Notes: generated from the sequence alone by a model not told the origin. 59,779 nt of DNA from Rhizobiaceae bacterium (GCA_905339215.1 CAJPFN010000046.1:1-59779), one strand, 5' to 3'. Counted from the first letter of the stretch, positions 1 through 9,204 are shown. Program-made: numbers and translations.

Positions 1-17
1 GATTTTTGAGGGGTAGG

Positions 18-641
18 ATGACAGAGAGGGAGCAAGATCGACCCCCACTCCGATCGGCTTCGCCGACCACCTCTCCCCCGCTCGACGGGGGAGAGGAAAG
101 GCGCGCGCAGTCGATGCCGGGCGCCCTTCCTCTCCCTCCGCAGGGGGGAGAGGTGGCGTCGCGAAGCGACGACGGAGTGGGGGAAGGCGATCGCGAGAAC
201 CGCAGCCGGAGGAAACCCGGCACGACTCTTCGCGCACGCGACCTTCGTCAGGGTGACAATCAGGCAGAGGCCCTCCTCTGGCTTGAACTGAAGCGGCGCC
301 GACTGGGAGGCTACAAGTTCACCCGCCAGTTCCCAATCGGCCCCTACTTCGCCGATTTCGCCTGTCGCGACAGATGGCTCGTCGTCGAGATCGATGGCTC
401 CCAGCACGCCGACAGTGAATATGATCGCCGCAGGGACGCGTTGATGCGCGCGCAGGGCTACTCCGTCCTCCGCCTCTGGAACACCGACGTTCTCAAACAG
501 CGCCGCGCCGTCTGCGAGACGATCCTGGCGGCGGTCGAGGGGCGTCTGACGGAAGACGTCGCGGCAACCGACCTTCGTTTCGTCTACGCGCGGAGCAACG
601 ATCCGCAGGCCCGAACCCCGGCCCCGGAGATCCTGCAATGA
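18..641 (+). CDS. DUF559 domain protein (endonuclease-like fold)
   Basis: The C-terminal ~130 residues have the DUF559 pattern: an NQAEALLW-type start of the domain, YKFTRQFPIGPYFADF, then VVEIDGSQH and VLRLWNTDV. This family is related to very-short-patch-repair/restriction-like nucleases, but no activity is established for this branch. The first ~55 codons run straight through an inverted-repeat element and are proline- and charge-rich, so they are unlikely to be conserved protein. A GTG at 177, just after the repeat, would give about 154 residues, close to the usual family length. An upstream TTG at 6 is also open. The start is therefore uncertain and the window edge is very near. Stop is 4 bases before the RidA gene. 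Confidence 0.6.
   Translation: MTEREQDRPPLRSASPTTSPPLDGGEERRAQSMPGALPLPPQGGEVASRSDDGVGEGDRENRSRRKPGTTLRARDLRQGDNQAEALLWLELKRRRLGGYKFTRQFPIGPYFADFACRDRWLVVEIDGSQHADSEYDRRRDALMRAQGYSVLRLWNTDVLKQRRAVCETILAAVEGRLTEDVAATDLRFVYARSNDPQARTPAPEILQ
41..187. repeat. Inverted pair of GC-rich palindromic repeat units
   Basis: Two arms of about 62 bases (41-101 and 124-187) are imperfect reverse complements. Each contains an internal small hairpin built from CTCTCCCCC / GGGGGAGAG and a second one around GGCTTCGCC or TCGCGAAGCGA. This is the layout of dispersed REP/RIME-like elements that are common between rhizobial genes. Here it lies inside the 5' part of the DUF559 reading frame and keeps it open. Confidence 0.7.
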
Positions 642-1021
642 AACTCCGCCCCATCAACGCTCCCGACGCGCCGCAGCCTCTCGGCGGCTACGCTCAATCG
701 GTGGAGGTGGCGGGAGCCTCGCGACTGCTGTTCATCTCCGGCCAGATACCTGCCACCGCCACGGGCGAGGTGCCCGCCGAATTCGAAGCGCAGGCCCGCC
801 TCTGCTGGGCGAATGTCATCGCGCAGCTGCGCGCCGCCGGCATGAGCCTCGACAACCTCGTGCAGGTGCGCATCTTCCTGTCGGATCGGAAGTACATCGC
901 CGACTACCGCAAGGTGCGCATCGAGGTTCTCGAAGGCCGGCAGGTCGGGCTCACCACCATCATCACGGGTATCTTCGACGAGCGCTGGCTGCTCGAGATC
1001 GAGGCCGTGGCGGCAGCCTGA
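638..1021 (+). CDS. RidA family protein (enamine/imine deaminase)
   Basis: 127 residues, the normal size for the YjgF/YER057c/UK114 family. The family signature is present: an early GGYAQSVEV segment, LLFISGQIP, a central AQARLCWANV helix, the DNLVQVRIFLSD strand and a C-terminal LLEIEAVA strand. RidA proteins hydrolyse reactive enamines or imines released by PLP enzymes and amine-oxidising flavoenzymes. The gene ends 59 bases before a dimethylglycine dehydrogenase-type gene on the same strand, so clearing imines made by that enzyme is a sensible inferred role. The usual catalytic Arg of the hydrolytic RidA subfamily is plausibly the one in VQVRIF. The start overlaps the end of the DUF559 gene by 4 bases (ATGA). 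Confidence 0.85.
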   Translation: MKLRPINAPDAPQPLGGYAQSVEVAGASRLLFISGQIPATATGEVPAEFEAQARLCWANVIAQLRAAGMSLDNLVQVRIFLSDRKYIADYRKVRIEVLEGRQVGLTTIITGIFDERWLLEIEAVAAA

Positions 1022-1080
1022 CAAGCTGACTCGACTTTGCAACGACACGATTCATTTTACGACGGAACGGACCCATCCTC

Positions 1081-3663
1081 ATGAAATCCCATGCAAAAGC
1101 AGTCATCATCGGCGGCGGCGTCGTCGGCTGCTCGGTGCTCTATCACCTCGCCCGCGCCGGCTGGACCGATATCATGCTCATCGAACGGTCGGAACTCACC
1201 TCGGGCTCGTCCTGGCACGCGGCCGGCGGCTTCCATACGCTGAACGGCGACCCCAACGTCGCCAAGCTGCAGGCCTACACGGTGCAGCTCTACAAGGAGC
1301 TGGAAGAGCTCTCCGGCCAGTCCTGCTCGCTGCACCTCACCGGCGGTGTCATGATGGCGGATACGCCCGAGCGCATGGACTTCCTCCGCCTCGCCCACGC
1401 CAAGGGCCGCTATCTCGGCATGGACACCGAGCTGATCACGCCGTCGGAAGCCAAGGCGATGTTCCCGCTGATGGACGAGACCAATTTCGTCGGCGCCATG
1501 TGGGACCCGGTCGAGGGCCATCTCGATCCGTCCGGCACCACCCATGCCTACGCCAAGGCGGCGCAGAAGCTCGGCGCCGAGATCGTCTTGAGGAACCGCG
1601 TCGTCGAATTGACCCAGGACGCCGACGGCACCTGGAACGTCGTCACCGAAAAGGGCACGGTGAAGGCCGAGCACGTCGTCAACTGCGGCGGCCTGTGGGC
1701 GCGCGAGGTCGGCCGCATGGTCGGCGTCGAGCTGCCGCTGCTCGCCATGGAACACATGTACCTACTGACCGAGCCCCTGCCGGAGGTCGAGGCCTTCAAC
1801 AAGGCGACGGGGCGCGAGCTGGTCGGCGTTCTCGACTTCAAGGGCGAGATCTATTCGCGCCAGGAGCGCAACGGCATCCTGCTCGGCACCTACGAGAAGG
1901 CGTGCAAGCCGTGGTCGCCGGTGAATACGCCGTGGAACTTCGGCCACGAGCTGCTGCAGCCCGACATCGACCGCATCGCGCCGTCGCTGGAGATCGGCTT
2001 CAAGCATTTCCCCGGCATCGCCAATGCCGGCATCAAGCAGATCATCAACGGCCCCTTCACCTTCGCCCCCGACGGCAACCCGCTGGTCGGCCCGGTGCAG
2101 GGCCTGACCAATTTCTGGTGCGCCTGCGCCGTCATGGCCGGCTTCAGCCAGGGCGGCGGCGTCGGCCTGGCGCTGTCCAACTGGATGGTCAACGGCGATC
2201 CGGGCTTCGACGTGTGGGGCATGGACGTCGCCCGCTGGGGCGAATGGGCGAGCCTGCGCTACACCAACGCCAAGGTGCGCGAGAACTATTCGCGGCGTTT
2301 CTCGATCCGCTTCCCCAACGAGGAACTGCCGGCGGCGCGCCCGGCGCAGACCACTCCGCTCTACGACACGATGCTGGCGCAGAACGCCGTCATGGGCGAC
2401 AGCTGGGGCCTGGAGACGCCGCTCTGGTTCGCGCCGAAGGGCACCGAGCCGAAGGACATCGTTTCCTTCCGCCGCTCCAACGACTTCGCCCATGTCGGCG
2501 CCGAGGTGAAGGCGACCCGCGAGTCGGTCGGCGTCACCGAAATCGCCAACTTCGCCAAGTACGAGGTCTCCGGGCCGGGATCGGAAGCCTTCCTCAACCG
2601 GCTGATGACCAACCGCATGCCGAAGAAGGGCCGCATCGTGCTGACCCCGATGCTCAACGAGTTCGGCAAGCTGATCGGCGACTTCACCATCGCCAACGCC
2701 ACCGGCCGCTCGGGCGACGACAGGTTCATGATCTGGGGCTCGTCCGCCGCGCAGAAATACCACATGCGCTGGTTCGAGCGTCACCTGCCGAAGGACGGTT
2801 CGGTCAGGATCCACCGCTTCGACCAGACGCTGGTCGGCCTGTCCGTCGCCGGGCCGAATGCGCAGAAGCTGCTGGCGAAGCTCGTCGACGAGGACGTCTC
2901 GTCGAAGTCCTTCCGCTTCATGGATTTCCGCGAGATGGCGGTCGGCGGCGCGCCCTGCATGGTCAACCGCATCACCTACACCGGCGACCTCGGCTACGAG
3001 ATCTGGATGCAGCCGGCCTACCAGCGCCTGGTCTACCGGGCCATCAAGGAGGCGGGCGCCGAGTTCGGCATCGTCGATTTCGGCATGCGCGCGCTCTTGT
3101 CGATGCGCCTGGAGAAGAACTTCCCCACCTGGTACCGCGAGCTGCGCCCCATCTACGGGCCGTTCGAGGGCGCCATGGAGCGCTTCATCAAGCTGGAGAA
3201 GAACGACTTCATCGGCCGCGAGGCGGCGGCGAAGGAGCACGCCGCCGGGCCGAAGCTGCGCCGCGTCTCGCTCGTCGTCGACGCGGAAGACGCCGACGTC
3301 ATGGGCGACGAGCCGATCTGGGCGAAGGTCGACCGCGACTACGGCACGGTCGACAAGCCGCACGGCTACGGCGCCCCGCGCTTCGACGCGTCCGGCAAGG
3401 AGACGCGCGGCTCGACCGCGGCCACCGGCGCGTCCGCCGTGCGCGGCATCGTCGACGGCGACTGGCGCGTCGTCGGCTGGGTGACGTCGGGCGGCTACGC
3501 GCATTATGTCGGCAAGTCGATGGCCCAGGGCTACGTTCCCGCCGCCCTGGCAGGCGACGAGAGCGAGGGCCTGTTCGAGATCGAGATCCTCGGAAAACGC
3601 CGCCCGGCGCGGATCAATGTCGAGCCGCCCTTCGACCCGGCCGGCGAGAAGATGCGCGGCTGA
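1081..3663 (+). CDS. FAD-dependent dehydrogenase with GcvT domain (dimethylglycine/sarcosine dehydrogenase family)
   Basis: 860 residues, the length of DMGDH/SARDH proteins. The N-terminus has the Rossmann FAD motif ([15 protein letters not shown], residues ~9-23), then [10 protein letters not shown] (~45-54), where the His matches the covalent FAD-linking histidine of the family. A DAO domain runs to ~370, followed by a FAO_M linker and, from ~430, a GcvT fold ([15 protein letters not shown]) with the C-terminal barrel. The reaction expected of the family is oxidative N-demethylation of dimethylglycine or a related amine, with transfer of the one-carbon unit to tetrahydrofolate giving methylene-THF. 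Cytoplasmic, no signal peptide. The gene heads a run with the enolase and DddP-like genes (gaps of 40 and 11 bases). The exact substrate is open: a second, clearly different paralogue lies at 36216-38777. Confidence 0.85.
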   Translation: MKSHAKAVIIGGGVVGCSVLYHLARAGWTDIMLIERSELTSGSSWHAAGGFHTLNGDPNVAKLQAYTVQLYKELEELSGQSCSLHLTGGVMMADTPERMDFLRLAHAKGRYLGMDTELITPSEAKAMFPLMDETNFVGAMWDPVEGHLDPSGTTHAYAKAAQKLGAEIVLRNRVVELTQDADGTWNVVTEKGTVKAEHVVNCGGLWAREVGRMVGVELPLLAMEHMYLLTEPLPEVEAFNKATGRELVGVLDFKGEIYSRQERNGILLGTYEKACKPWSPVNTPWNFGHELLQPDIDRIAPSLEIGFKHFPGIANAGIKQIINGPFTFAPDGNPLVGPVQGLTNFWCACAVMAGFSQGGGVGLALSNWMVNGDPGFDVWGMDVARWGEWASLRYTNAKVRENYSRRFSIRFPNEELPAARPAQTTPLYDTMLAQNAVMGDSWGLETPLWFAPKGTEPKDIVSFRRSNDFAHVGAEVKATRESVGVTEIANFAKYEVSGPGSEAFLNRLMTNRMPKKGRIVLTPMLNEFGKLIGDFTIANATGRSGDDRFMIWGSSAAQKYHMRWFERHLPKDGSVRIHRFDQTLVGLSVAGPNAQKLLAKLVDEDVSSKSFRFMDFREMAVGGAPCMVNRITYTGDLGYEIWMQPAYQRLVYRAIKEAGAEFGIVDFGMRALLSMRLEKNFPTWYRELRPIYGPFEGAMERFIKLEKNDFIGREAAAKEHAAGPKLRRVSLVVDAEDADVMGDEPIWAKVDRDYGTVDKPHGYGAPRFDASGKETRGSTAATGASAVRGIVDGDWRVVGWVTSGGYAHYVGKSMAQGYVPAALAGDESEGLFEIEILGKRRPARINVEPPFDPAGEKMRG

Positions 3664-3703
3664 CGGTAACGGACGATACGATGCCGGTGGGGGGCCGGAC
3701 GCC

Positions 3704-4807
3704 ATGAAGATCGCGAAACTCGAAACCTTCACCAACGAGTTCGTCGGCTTCGTCCGTGTCACCGCCGACACCGGCGACACCGGCTGGGGCCAGGTGTCGA
3801 CCTACAACGCCGACATCACCTGCCGGATCTTCCACCGGCAGGTGGCGCCTCATGCGCTGGGCAAGGCCGCGCTCGACTTTGACGACCTCAACGACCGCAT
3901 CTGCGAGAAGGAACACAAGTATCCCGGCTCCTACCTGCTGCGCGCGCTGGCCGGCCTCGATACCGCACTGTGGGATTTGCGCGGCAAGGTCGAAGGCAAG
4001 CCGATTGTCGAGCTGATCGGCGGCCGGCCGGGAAAACTGCGCGCCTATGCCTCGTCGATGAAGCGTGACATCACGCCGGAAGACGAGGCGCGGCGCTTCC
4101 TGGAACTCCGGGACACGTTCGGCTTCGACGCCTTCAAGTTCCGCGTCGGTGCCGAATGCGGCCGCGACATCGACGAATGGCCGGGTCGCACCGATGCGAT
4201 CGTGCCAACGGTGTGCCGCGCGCTGGGCGACGGCGTGGCGAAACTTGTCGACGGCAATTCCGGCTTCTCGCCGAAACGCGCCATCGAGGTCGGCCGCCTG
4301 CTCGAGGCCGAGGGTGTCTCGCATTTCGAGGAGCCCTGCCCCTACTGGGAACCCGAGCAGACCCGCGAGGTCGCAGACGCCCTGGCGATCGACGTCGCCG
4401 GCGGCGAGCAGGACTGCGACCTCGCCTGGTGGAAACAGATGATCAAGCTCCGGCCCGTCGACGTCGTCCAGCCGGACGTCATGTACATGGGCGGGCTGAC
4501 GCGCACGTTGCGCGTGACGAAGATGGCCGCCGATGCCGGCCTGCCCTGCACGCCGCACGCCGCCAATCTCGGCCTGGTGACGATGTGCACGATGCACCTG
4601 CTCGGCGCCATCCCCAACGCGGGCAAATACCTCGAATTCTCCATCGAGGGCGACGACTACTATCCGTGGCAGCGCGGCCTGTTCCTCGGCGATCCCTATC
4701 GCATCGAGGATGGCAAGGCGACGATTCCGGACGCACCCGGCTGGGGCGTCGAGATCGATCCCGCCTGGCTGGACAGGGCGGAGTACGCGGTTTCGGAAAT
4801 CCGTTGA
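3704..4807 (+). CDS. Enolase-superfamily enzyme, mandelate racemase/muconate lactonizing type
   Basis: 367 residues starting at an ATG preceded by a GGTGGGGGG stretch; the frame is open further upstream but that part is unlike the family. The (beta/alpha)8 catalytic set can be placed: K145-x-R147 at the end of the second strand, metal ligands D183, E209/E210 and E235, then D258 (QPD) and H285 (TPHAA), which form the Asp-His dyad of the mandelate racemase subgroup. The usual second Lys of KxK is Arg. The N-terminal capping domain has [11 protein letters not shown]. Members racemise, epimerise or dehydrate carboxylate substrates through an enolate. It sits between a DMGDH-like and a DddP-like gene, so a betaine-type or hydroxylated amino acid substrate is possible. 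I cannot assign the substrate. Confidence 0.8.
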   Translation: MKIAKLETFTNEFVGFVRVTADTGDTGWGQVSTYNADITCRIFHRQVAPHALGKAALDFDDLNDRICEKEHKYPGSYLLRALAGLDTALWDLRGKVEGKPIVELIGGRPGKLRAYASSMKRDITPEDEARRFLELRDTFGFDAFKFRVGAECGRDIDEWPGRTDAIVPTVCRALGDGVAKLVDGNSGFSPKRAIEVGRLLEAEGVSHFEEPCPYWEPEQTREVADALAIDVAGGEQDCDLAWWKQMIKLRPVDVVQPDVMYMGGLTRTLRVTKMAADAGLPCTPHAANLGLVTMCTMHLLGAIPNAGKYLEFSIEGDDYYPWQRGLFLGDPYRIEDGKATIPDAPGWGVEIDPAWLDRAEYAVSEIR

Positions 4808-4818
4808 CGAGGCAGGAC

Positions 4819-6186
4819 ATGGAAAGCGACCGGCGCGGCGCCTTCGGCCACCATCGGCGCAAGATCCTCCCATTCGAGCCTGGCGAGGGCGCCTCGGTCG
4901 AGGCGCTGCGCAAGGCCTCGCGCGAAAAGGCGTCGGCGCTCAACCAGCACGTTCTCGGCTACGGCGCCGTCGCGGAAGCCGAGTGGCGCCGCGCCGGCAT
5001 CGCCGATCCGGATCTTGCGGCCATGCGCCGCTACCGCCTGGAGCGGATCCGCGCGCAGCTGCGCCGGCTCGACTATGGCGGCGTGCTGCTCTACGACCCC
5101 GTCAACATCCGCTACGCCACCGACACCACCAACATGCAGGTGTGGATCGCCCACAACCCGATCCGCTACTGCTTCGTATCGGCCGACGGGCCGGTGGTGC
5201 TGTTTGACTACTTCTCCTGCGAGCACCTGTCCGACCATTCCGGCGTCGTCGACGATGTCCGCCCGGCGGTGCCGTGGCTGTTCCTCTACAGTGCCGAACT
5301 CACCGAGGCGAAGGTGCGCAAGTGGGGCGACGGCGTCGACGACATCGTCCGCGAGTACGGACGCGGCAGCCGGCGCATCGCCGTCGACCGCCTCAACCAC
5401 GAAGGCGTCGCCGAGCTGGCGCGGCGCGGCATCGAAGTCTTCAACGGCGAGGAGGTCATGGAACTCGCCCGCGCCATAAAGTCGCCCGACGAGATCCTCG
5501 CCATGCGCCGCGCCATCGTTTCCTGCGAGGCGGCCATGGCCGAGATGGAAGCGAAACTCGTGCCGGGCATCTCCGAGAACGAGCTGTGGGCCGAATTGCA
5601 CCGCGGCAACATCGCCCGCGGCGGTGAGTGGATCGAGACCCGCCTGCTCGCCTCCGGCCCGCGCACGAACCCCTGGTTCCAGGAATGCTCGTCGCGCATC
5701 ATCGAGGCGGGCGATCTCGTCGCCTTCGACACCGACCTGATCGGCCCCTACGGCTACTGCGCCGACATCTCGCGCACCTGGCTCTGCGGCGACGGGCGGC
5801 CGGGCAACGAACAGCGCGACCTCTACCGCACCGCCGCCGACCAGATCGCCCACAACAAGGCGCTGATGCTGCCGGGGATCAGCTTCCGCGAACTGGTCGA
5901 CCGCTCCGTCGTGCCGCCGGGCGACTGCTTCCCGACCCGCTACGGCGTGCTCTACCACGGCGTCGGCCTGGCCGACGAATACCCGACGCTGCCGCACGCC
6001 CCGGACTGGACCGAGGAGACGCCTGACGGCGTGCTCGAGCCCGGCATGGTGCTCTGCGTCGAAAGCTACATCGGCCGGCTCGGCGGGCACGAGGGCGTCA
6101 AGATCGAAGAGCAGGTGCTGATCACCGAGACCGGCAACGAGCAGCTGTCGTCCTACCCGCTCGACGCGCGACTCCTTGCCAGCTGA
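4819..6186 (+). CDS. M24-fold metalloenzyme, DddP-like (DMSP lyase / creatinase-prolidase family)
   Basis: 455 residues from an ATG 11 bases after the enolase stop. The sequence resembles DMSP lyase DddP along its length, with the hallmark stretches NIRYATDTTNMQVW, GEWIETRLLASGPRTNPW and FDTDLIGPYGYCADIS. All six residues known as catalytic or metal-binding in DddP are in place: D304, D306, D316, H380, E415 and E430/E431. DddP cleaves dimethylsulfoniopropionate to dimethyl sulfide and acrylate. Relatives in the same fold are prolidases and creatinases, so lyase activity is not certain here. The residues between ~130 and 180 differ from what I recall of marine DddP. Linkage to a DMGDH-type gene and an enolase suggests a methylated osmolyte substrate. 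The 3' end overlaps the convergent PhnD-like gene by 34 bases. Confidence 0.75.
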   Translation: MESDRRGAFGHHRRKILPFEPGEGASVEALRKASREKASALNQHVLGYGAVAEAEWRRAGIADPDLAAMRRYRLERIRAQLRRLDYGGVLLYDPVNIRYATDTTNMQVWIAHNPIRYCFVSADGPVVLFDYFSCEHLSDHSGVVDDVRPAVPWLFLYSAELTEAKVRKWGDGVDDIVREYGRGSRRIAVDRLNHEGVAELARRGIEVFNGEEVMELARAIKSPDEILAMRRAIVSCEAAMAEMEAKLVPGISENELWAELHRGNIARGGEWIETRLLASGPRTNPWFQECSSRIIEAGDLVAFDTDLIGPYGYCADISRTWLCGDGRPGNEQRDLYRTAADQIAHNKALMLPGISFRELVDRSVVPPGDCFPTRYGVLYHGVGLADEYPTLPHAPDWTEETPDGVLEPGMVLCVESYIGRLGGHEGVKIEEQVLITETGNEQLSSYPLDARLLAS

Positions 6187-6989
6187 TCTGAAGCAGCGAG
6201 AACGCCGCGTAATGTCGCGGCGATACGCTCCGGCGTCGTCCGCGAGGTGATCCAGGGCAGGCCCGGCCGCCGCGCCGTCCAGCCGACCACCTTGAGTTCG
6301 CCCGCCGCCGGCTCGAAGCGCCGCGCCAGCGCCCAACTGCGGCAGTCGATCGTCGCGATGTCGGCCCTGCCCTCGACGATGGCCAGGATCGACGACCGAT
6401 GGGCACCGGTTTCGATGCGCTCGGAAAAGATCGCCAGGCTTTCCCCTTTCGCGTCGAGGTCGTGCGAAATGCCGAGCAGACCCGACATGGAATCGGGATT
6501 GTTGTAGGCGAAACGCAGGCCGCGTAGGCGGTCGAGCGGCAGGCGCGCGAGACCGTCGGCCGGCGGGGGAAAATTCTCCGGCGCGCCGCTTTCCCGCCGC
6601 ATGACGATCGCGCTCGAATAGTCGGGCCCGGCTCCCCCCGGGATGCCGTCATAGCTCGGCTGGCCGAGCACCTGCACATGGTCGGCCAGGCCCACCTCCA
6701 TCGGTCCCCAGCAGGTCTGGCCGAGGAGAAGAGAGGGATGCCGCCACAGCGCAGCAAAATCGAGGTCGTCGGGCGGAAGCGTCGCCGGGTCGGCGGCGAT
6801 GACGGCGCCGGCAGCGTCACGGATGCCGCCCGGGACCGCCGGAAGGTCGGCATTGCAGCGGGCGAGCGTTTCCGGCGCCTCGACGCCCGCGGCACGCAGC
6901 CGGTCGCGCAGTCCCGCCCAAAGCGCGTCGGTCTCCGCCCGGGTCTCCGCCCAGTCGTACATCGGAATCGTGGCGAAGGTGCTGCTCAT
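6153..6989 (-). CDS. PhnD-like periplasmic-binding-fold protein lacking a signal peptide
   Basis: 278 residues with the PhnD/SsuA/transferrin-like organisation: an N-terminal IPMYDWAE, a central WRHPSLLLGQTCWGPM and a GLRFAYNNPDSMSGLLG loop typical of phosphonate-binding homologues, then GRADIATIDCRSWAL. The start gives no hydrophobic leader, so the protein is probably cytoplasmic rather than an ABC receptor, and no transporter genes lie beside it. Similar stand-alone proteins are common in rhizobia, with unknown ligands. Its 3' end overlaps the DddP-like gene on the opposite strand. Confidence 0.7.
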   Translation of the reverse strand: MSSTFATIPMYDWAETRAETDALWAGLRDRLRAAGVEAPETLARCNADLPAVPGGIRDAAGAVIAADPATLPPDDLDFAALWRHPSLLLGQTCWGPMEVGLADHVQVLGQPSYDGIPGGAGPDYSSAIVMRRESGAPENFPPPADGLARLPLDRLRGLRFAYNNPDSMSGLLGISHDLDAKGESLAIFSERIETGAHRSSILAIVEGRADIATIDCRSWALARRFEPAAGELKVVGWTARRPGLPWITSRTTPERIAATLRGVLAASDQLARSRASSG

Positions 6990-7032
6990 GACACGATGTC
7001 GCCCGTGATCGGAAGATCGGTCGGACTTGACC

Positions 7033-8082
7033 TTACTCCTTTGGTGGCTCGGCTGGAACCGGCGCGGTGCCGGCGCCGTGGACGCTGCGCGCCCTCACCC
7101 GCGGCCGAAAGGCGCGGCCGGGCTCCGGCGCACGCCGCAGCACCGGGTGCACCACCGGTTCCTTGGCGCGGAAGGCGTAGTCGCGCAGCAGGGCGAAATA
7201 GTTGGGATAGAAATAGCCCTTGTTGCGGGCGATCCAGCCGTCGCGGTCGGCGCGGTACAGCGCCGGCAGCCTGTACCAAGCGACGTTCGGCAGCTTGTGG
7301 TGCACGATGTGCAGGTTGTTGTTGAGAAACAGGAACGACAGCGGCGAGCGCTCGACGATGATGGTTCGCCCGTCGGGGTGCTCCGACCACTGGTGTTCGG
7401 CGAAGGTGCGGATCGAGATCAGCGACTGGCCCAGCCAGGCCGGAACCAGCAGGTAGAGCCAGAGGGGTATGCCGAACCCGTAGACGACAAGGGCGCTGGT
7501 TGCGGCAGCGCCTAGTCCGTGCAGCAGCCACGCCCTGCGGATCGTCCGGTCGCCCGCCGCGACGGCGCGGAAGTCGCCGATGACGAAGCCGATGCTCGAC
7601 AGCCAGGGGCCGAGGGCGAAGCGGCCGACCATGGTGTTGTTCAGCTTGAGAAGTACCTTGAGGTAGCCCGGCAGTTCCTCATGCTGCCAGAGCGCCCGAT
7701 AGTAGCTCTCCGGGTCGTCGAACGGATCGGTCAGCCGCTCGTCGGCATGGTGGCGCAGGTGCAGCGTCTTGAAGCGCCGGTAGGGCCAGACCAGCCCGAG
7801 CGAGAAGAAGACGAACGCCTCGTTGATCGCCGCGTTGCGTGTCGGATGGCCGTGCAGGACTTCGTGCATGAGCGACGATTGCAGGGCCACCGTGAAGGCC
7901 ATCGCCGCAAGCGCCAGAACCGGGTAGGCCGGCCAGAGGAGGAAGCCCGCCGCGAGCCAGGTGGCGTAACAGCCGACGGCCAGCGCCACCGTCGGCCATT
8001 CGATCTGCAAACCGCGCTGATTGAGCCTGCTGGTGCCGGATTCGCCCACGTGATTCCCCAGGATCCCCACTCCTGACACCAT
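7033..8082 (-). CDS. Membrane fatty acid desaturase family protein
   Basis: About 349 residues. Three histidine boxes typical of di-iron membrane desaturases are present: HEVLHGH, HLRHHAD and HIVHHKL, placed among four hydrophobic segments (for example AVGCYATWLAAGFLLW and LWLYLLVPAWLGQSL). The enzyme should introduce a double bond or hydroxyl into a fatty acyl or similar substrate in the inner membrane. The frame is open to 8361, but the stretch above 8082 does not look conserved and overlaps the regulator promoter. An alternative ATG at 8124 lies inside one of the ATGCGCAT palindromes. Divergent from the XRE regulator, so control by it is likely (inferred). The C-terminus has a basic, proline-rich tail. 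Confidence 0.8.
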   Translation of the reverse strand: MVSGVGILGNHVGESGTSRLNQRGLQIEWPTVALAVGCYATWLAAGFLLWPAYPVLALAAMAFTVALQSSLMHEVLHGHPTRNAAINEAFVFFSLGLVWPYRRFKTLHLRHHADERLTDPFDDPESYYRALWQHEELPGYLKVLLKLNNTMVGRFALGPWLSSIGFVIGDFRAVAAGDRTIRRAWLLHGLGAAATSALVVYGFGIPLWLYLLVPAWLGQSLISIRTFAEHQWSEHPDGRTIIVERSPLSFLFLNNNLHIVHHKLPNVAWYRLPALYRADRDGWIARNKGYFYPNYFALLRDYAFRAKEPVVHPVLRRAPEPGRAFRPRVRARSVHGAGTAPVPAEPPKE

Positions 8083-8116
8083 GCTGTCAGGAGCTTGGAG
8101 TTTTCGCAATGCGACA

Positions 8117-8144
8117 ATGCGCATGAAATGTTGACGATGCGCAT
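8117..8144. promoter_or_regulatory. Two ATGCGCAT palindromes 20 bp apart, candidate XRE operator
   Basis: The 8-bp palindrome ATGCGCAT occurs at 8117-8124 and again at 8137-8144, a 20-bp period (about two helical turns), between the divergent desaturase and XRE regulator genes. The layout suits a dimeric helix-turn-helix protein binding twice. Assignment to the neighbouring regulator is inference. Confidence 0.4.
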
Positions 8145-8207
8145 ATACATCAGCAAGTGTTATGAATTGTAAACATATCTGGGTATCGAACTCCGGGAAG
8201 AACCGAA

Positions 8208-9047
8208 ATGGACAAGCGCGACCTGTCGGCGATCTTCCGCGAGCGGCTGAAGCTGCTCGTCGCGCGCAGCGGGCAGAACCAGTCGGCCTTCGCAGCCGCC
8301 GTCGGCATCGACCGTTCGGCACTGTCGCAACTCCTCTCCGGAACGACGACACGGCTGCCAAGGGCGGAGACGCTGCTCAACATTGCGGCCCAGCATCGCG
8401 TCTCGCTCGACTGGCTGCTCGGATTGAGCCAGGACGAAGGCCTGACCGGCGAGCTCCGCCAGAGCCTCGAGATCGAGGAAGGCCAGGGCGCGTTCGACCG
8501 GACCTTGCTCGCCAAATGGCACGCCGAGGCCGCCGGCACGAAAATACGCTACGTGCCGGCGGGCATCCCCGACCTTCTGCGCACCGAGGCTCTGATCGAA
8601 TACGAGGCGGATATCAGCAACCGCAGCCGCGAGGCCCAGGCCGGCGAGACGCAGTACCGCATCGACTACAACCGGCGGCCGGAGACCGACATGGAGGTGT
8701 GCATGCCGCGGCACACGCTGGAGATCTTCGCCCGTGGCATGGGCGTGTGGGACCGCTTTCCGCCCGCGGCGCGAAAGGCGCAACTCGAGCACATGGCCCG
8801 GCTGCTCGACGACCTCTATCCGAGTTTCCGCCTCTTTCTCTACGACGGAAGGCAGCGCTACTCGGTTCCCTACACGATCTTCGGCCAGTTGCGCGCCGCG
8901 ATCTATGTCGGCGACATGTATCTCGTCCTCAATGCCACGGAGCCGATCCGGACGCTGACCCGGCACTTCGACCAGCTGATCCGCGCGGCCGAAGTCAACG
9001 CGCATGAGGCGGCGGACTATGCCCGCGCTCTCGCAGCGGCCTCCTGA
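8208..9047 (+). CDS. XRE-family transcriptional regulator with C-terminal ligand/effector domain
   Basis: 279 residues. Residues ~8-75 form an XRE helix-turn-helix: an AFAAAVGIDRSALSQLLSG recognition segment followed by ETLLNIAAQHRVSLDWLLGL. The remaining ~190 residues are an alpha/beta region (KIRYVPAGIPDLLRTEALI, MPRHTLEIFARGMGVW, LFLYDGRQRYSVPYTIFG) that I do not recognise by name but which reads as a folded sensor domain. It is divergent from the fatty acid desaturase with two ATGCGCAT palindromes between them, so it probably controls the desaturase and itself. Followed by about 190 bases of leader DNA to bmt. Confidence 0.75.
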   Translation: MDKRDLSAIFRERLKLLVARSGQNQSAFAAAVGIDRSALSQLLSGTTTRLPRAETLLNIAAQHRVSLDWLLGLSQDEGLTGELRQSLEIEEGQGAFDRTLLAKWHAEAAGTKIRYVPAGIPDLLRTEALIEYEADISNRSREAQAGETQYRIDYNRRPETDMEVCMPRHTLEIFARGMGVWDRFPPAARKAQLEHMARLLDDLYPSFRLFLYDGRQRYSVPYTIFGQLRAAIYVGDMYLVLNATEPIRTLTRHFDQLIRAAEVNAHEAADYARALAAAS

Positions 9048-9182
9048 ACGCCGCTCCGGGGCCCGCAAACCCGCCGCCGTCAAGGCTTTGGACGTATCCG
9101 CGAGGCCGAAACGCGGTGCGCGCCATCCAACCACTGGAAAACCGGTAACCGGACGGGATCGCGCCCCTATCGGCGTTGACGA

Positions 9183-9204
9183 GATATAAAGATTTCTTTA
9201 TATC
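9183..9204. promoter_or_regulatory. 22-bp perfect palindrome upstream of bmt, SahR-like operator
   Basis: Arms GATATAAAGA and TCTTTATATC with a 2-base centre (TT), ending 33 bases before the bmt start. The same arms recur at 24218-24239 before the methyl-THF methyltransferase gene. AT-rich palindromes of this form are known for ArsR-family regulators of the S-adenosylhomocysteine/methionine cycle (SahR) in alphaproteobacteria. No arsR-type gene is in the window. Confidence 0.65.

Noticed and set aside
1762-3780. Long antisense open frames, such as this 672-codon one on the minus strand
   Set aside because: They mirror GC-rich third-position codon bias of the real genes, have no domains and overlap clear coding sequence.
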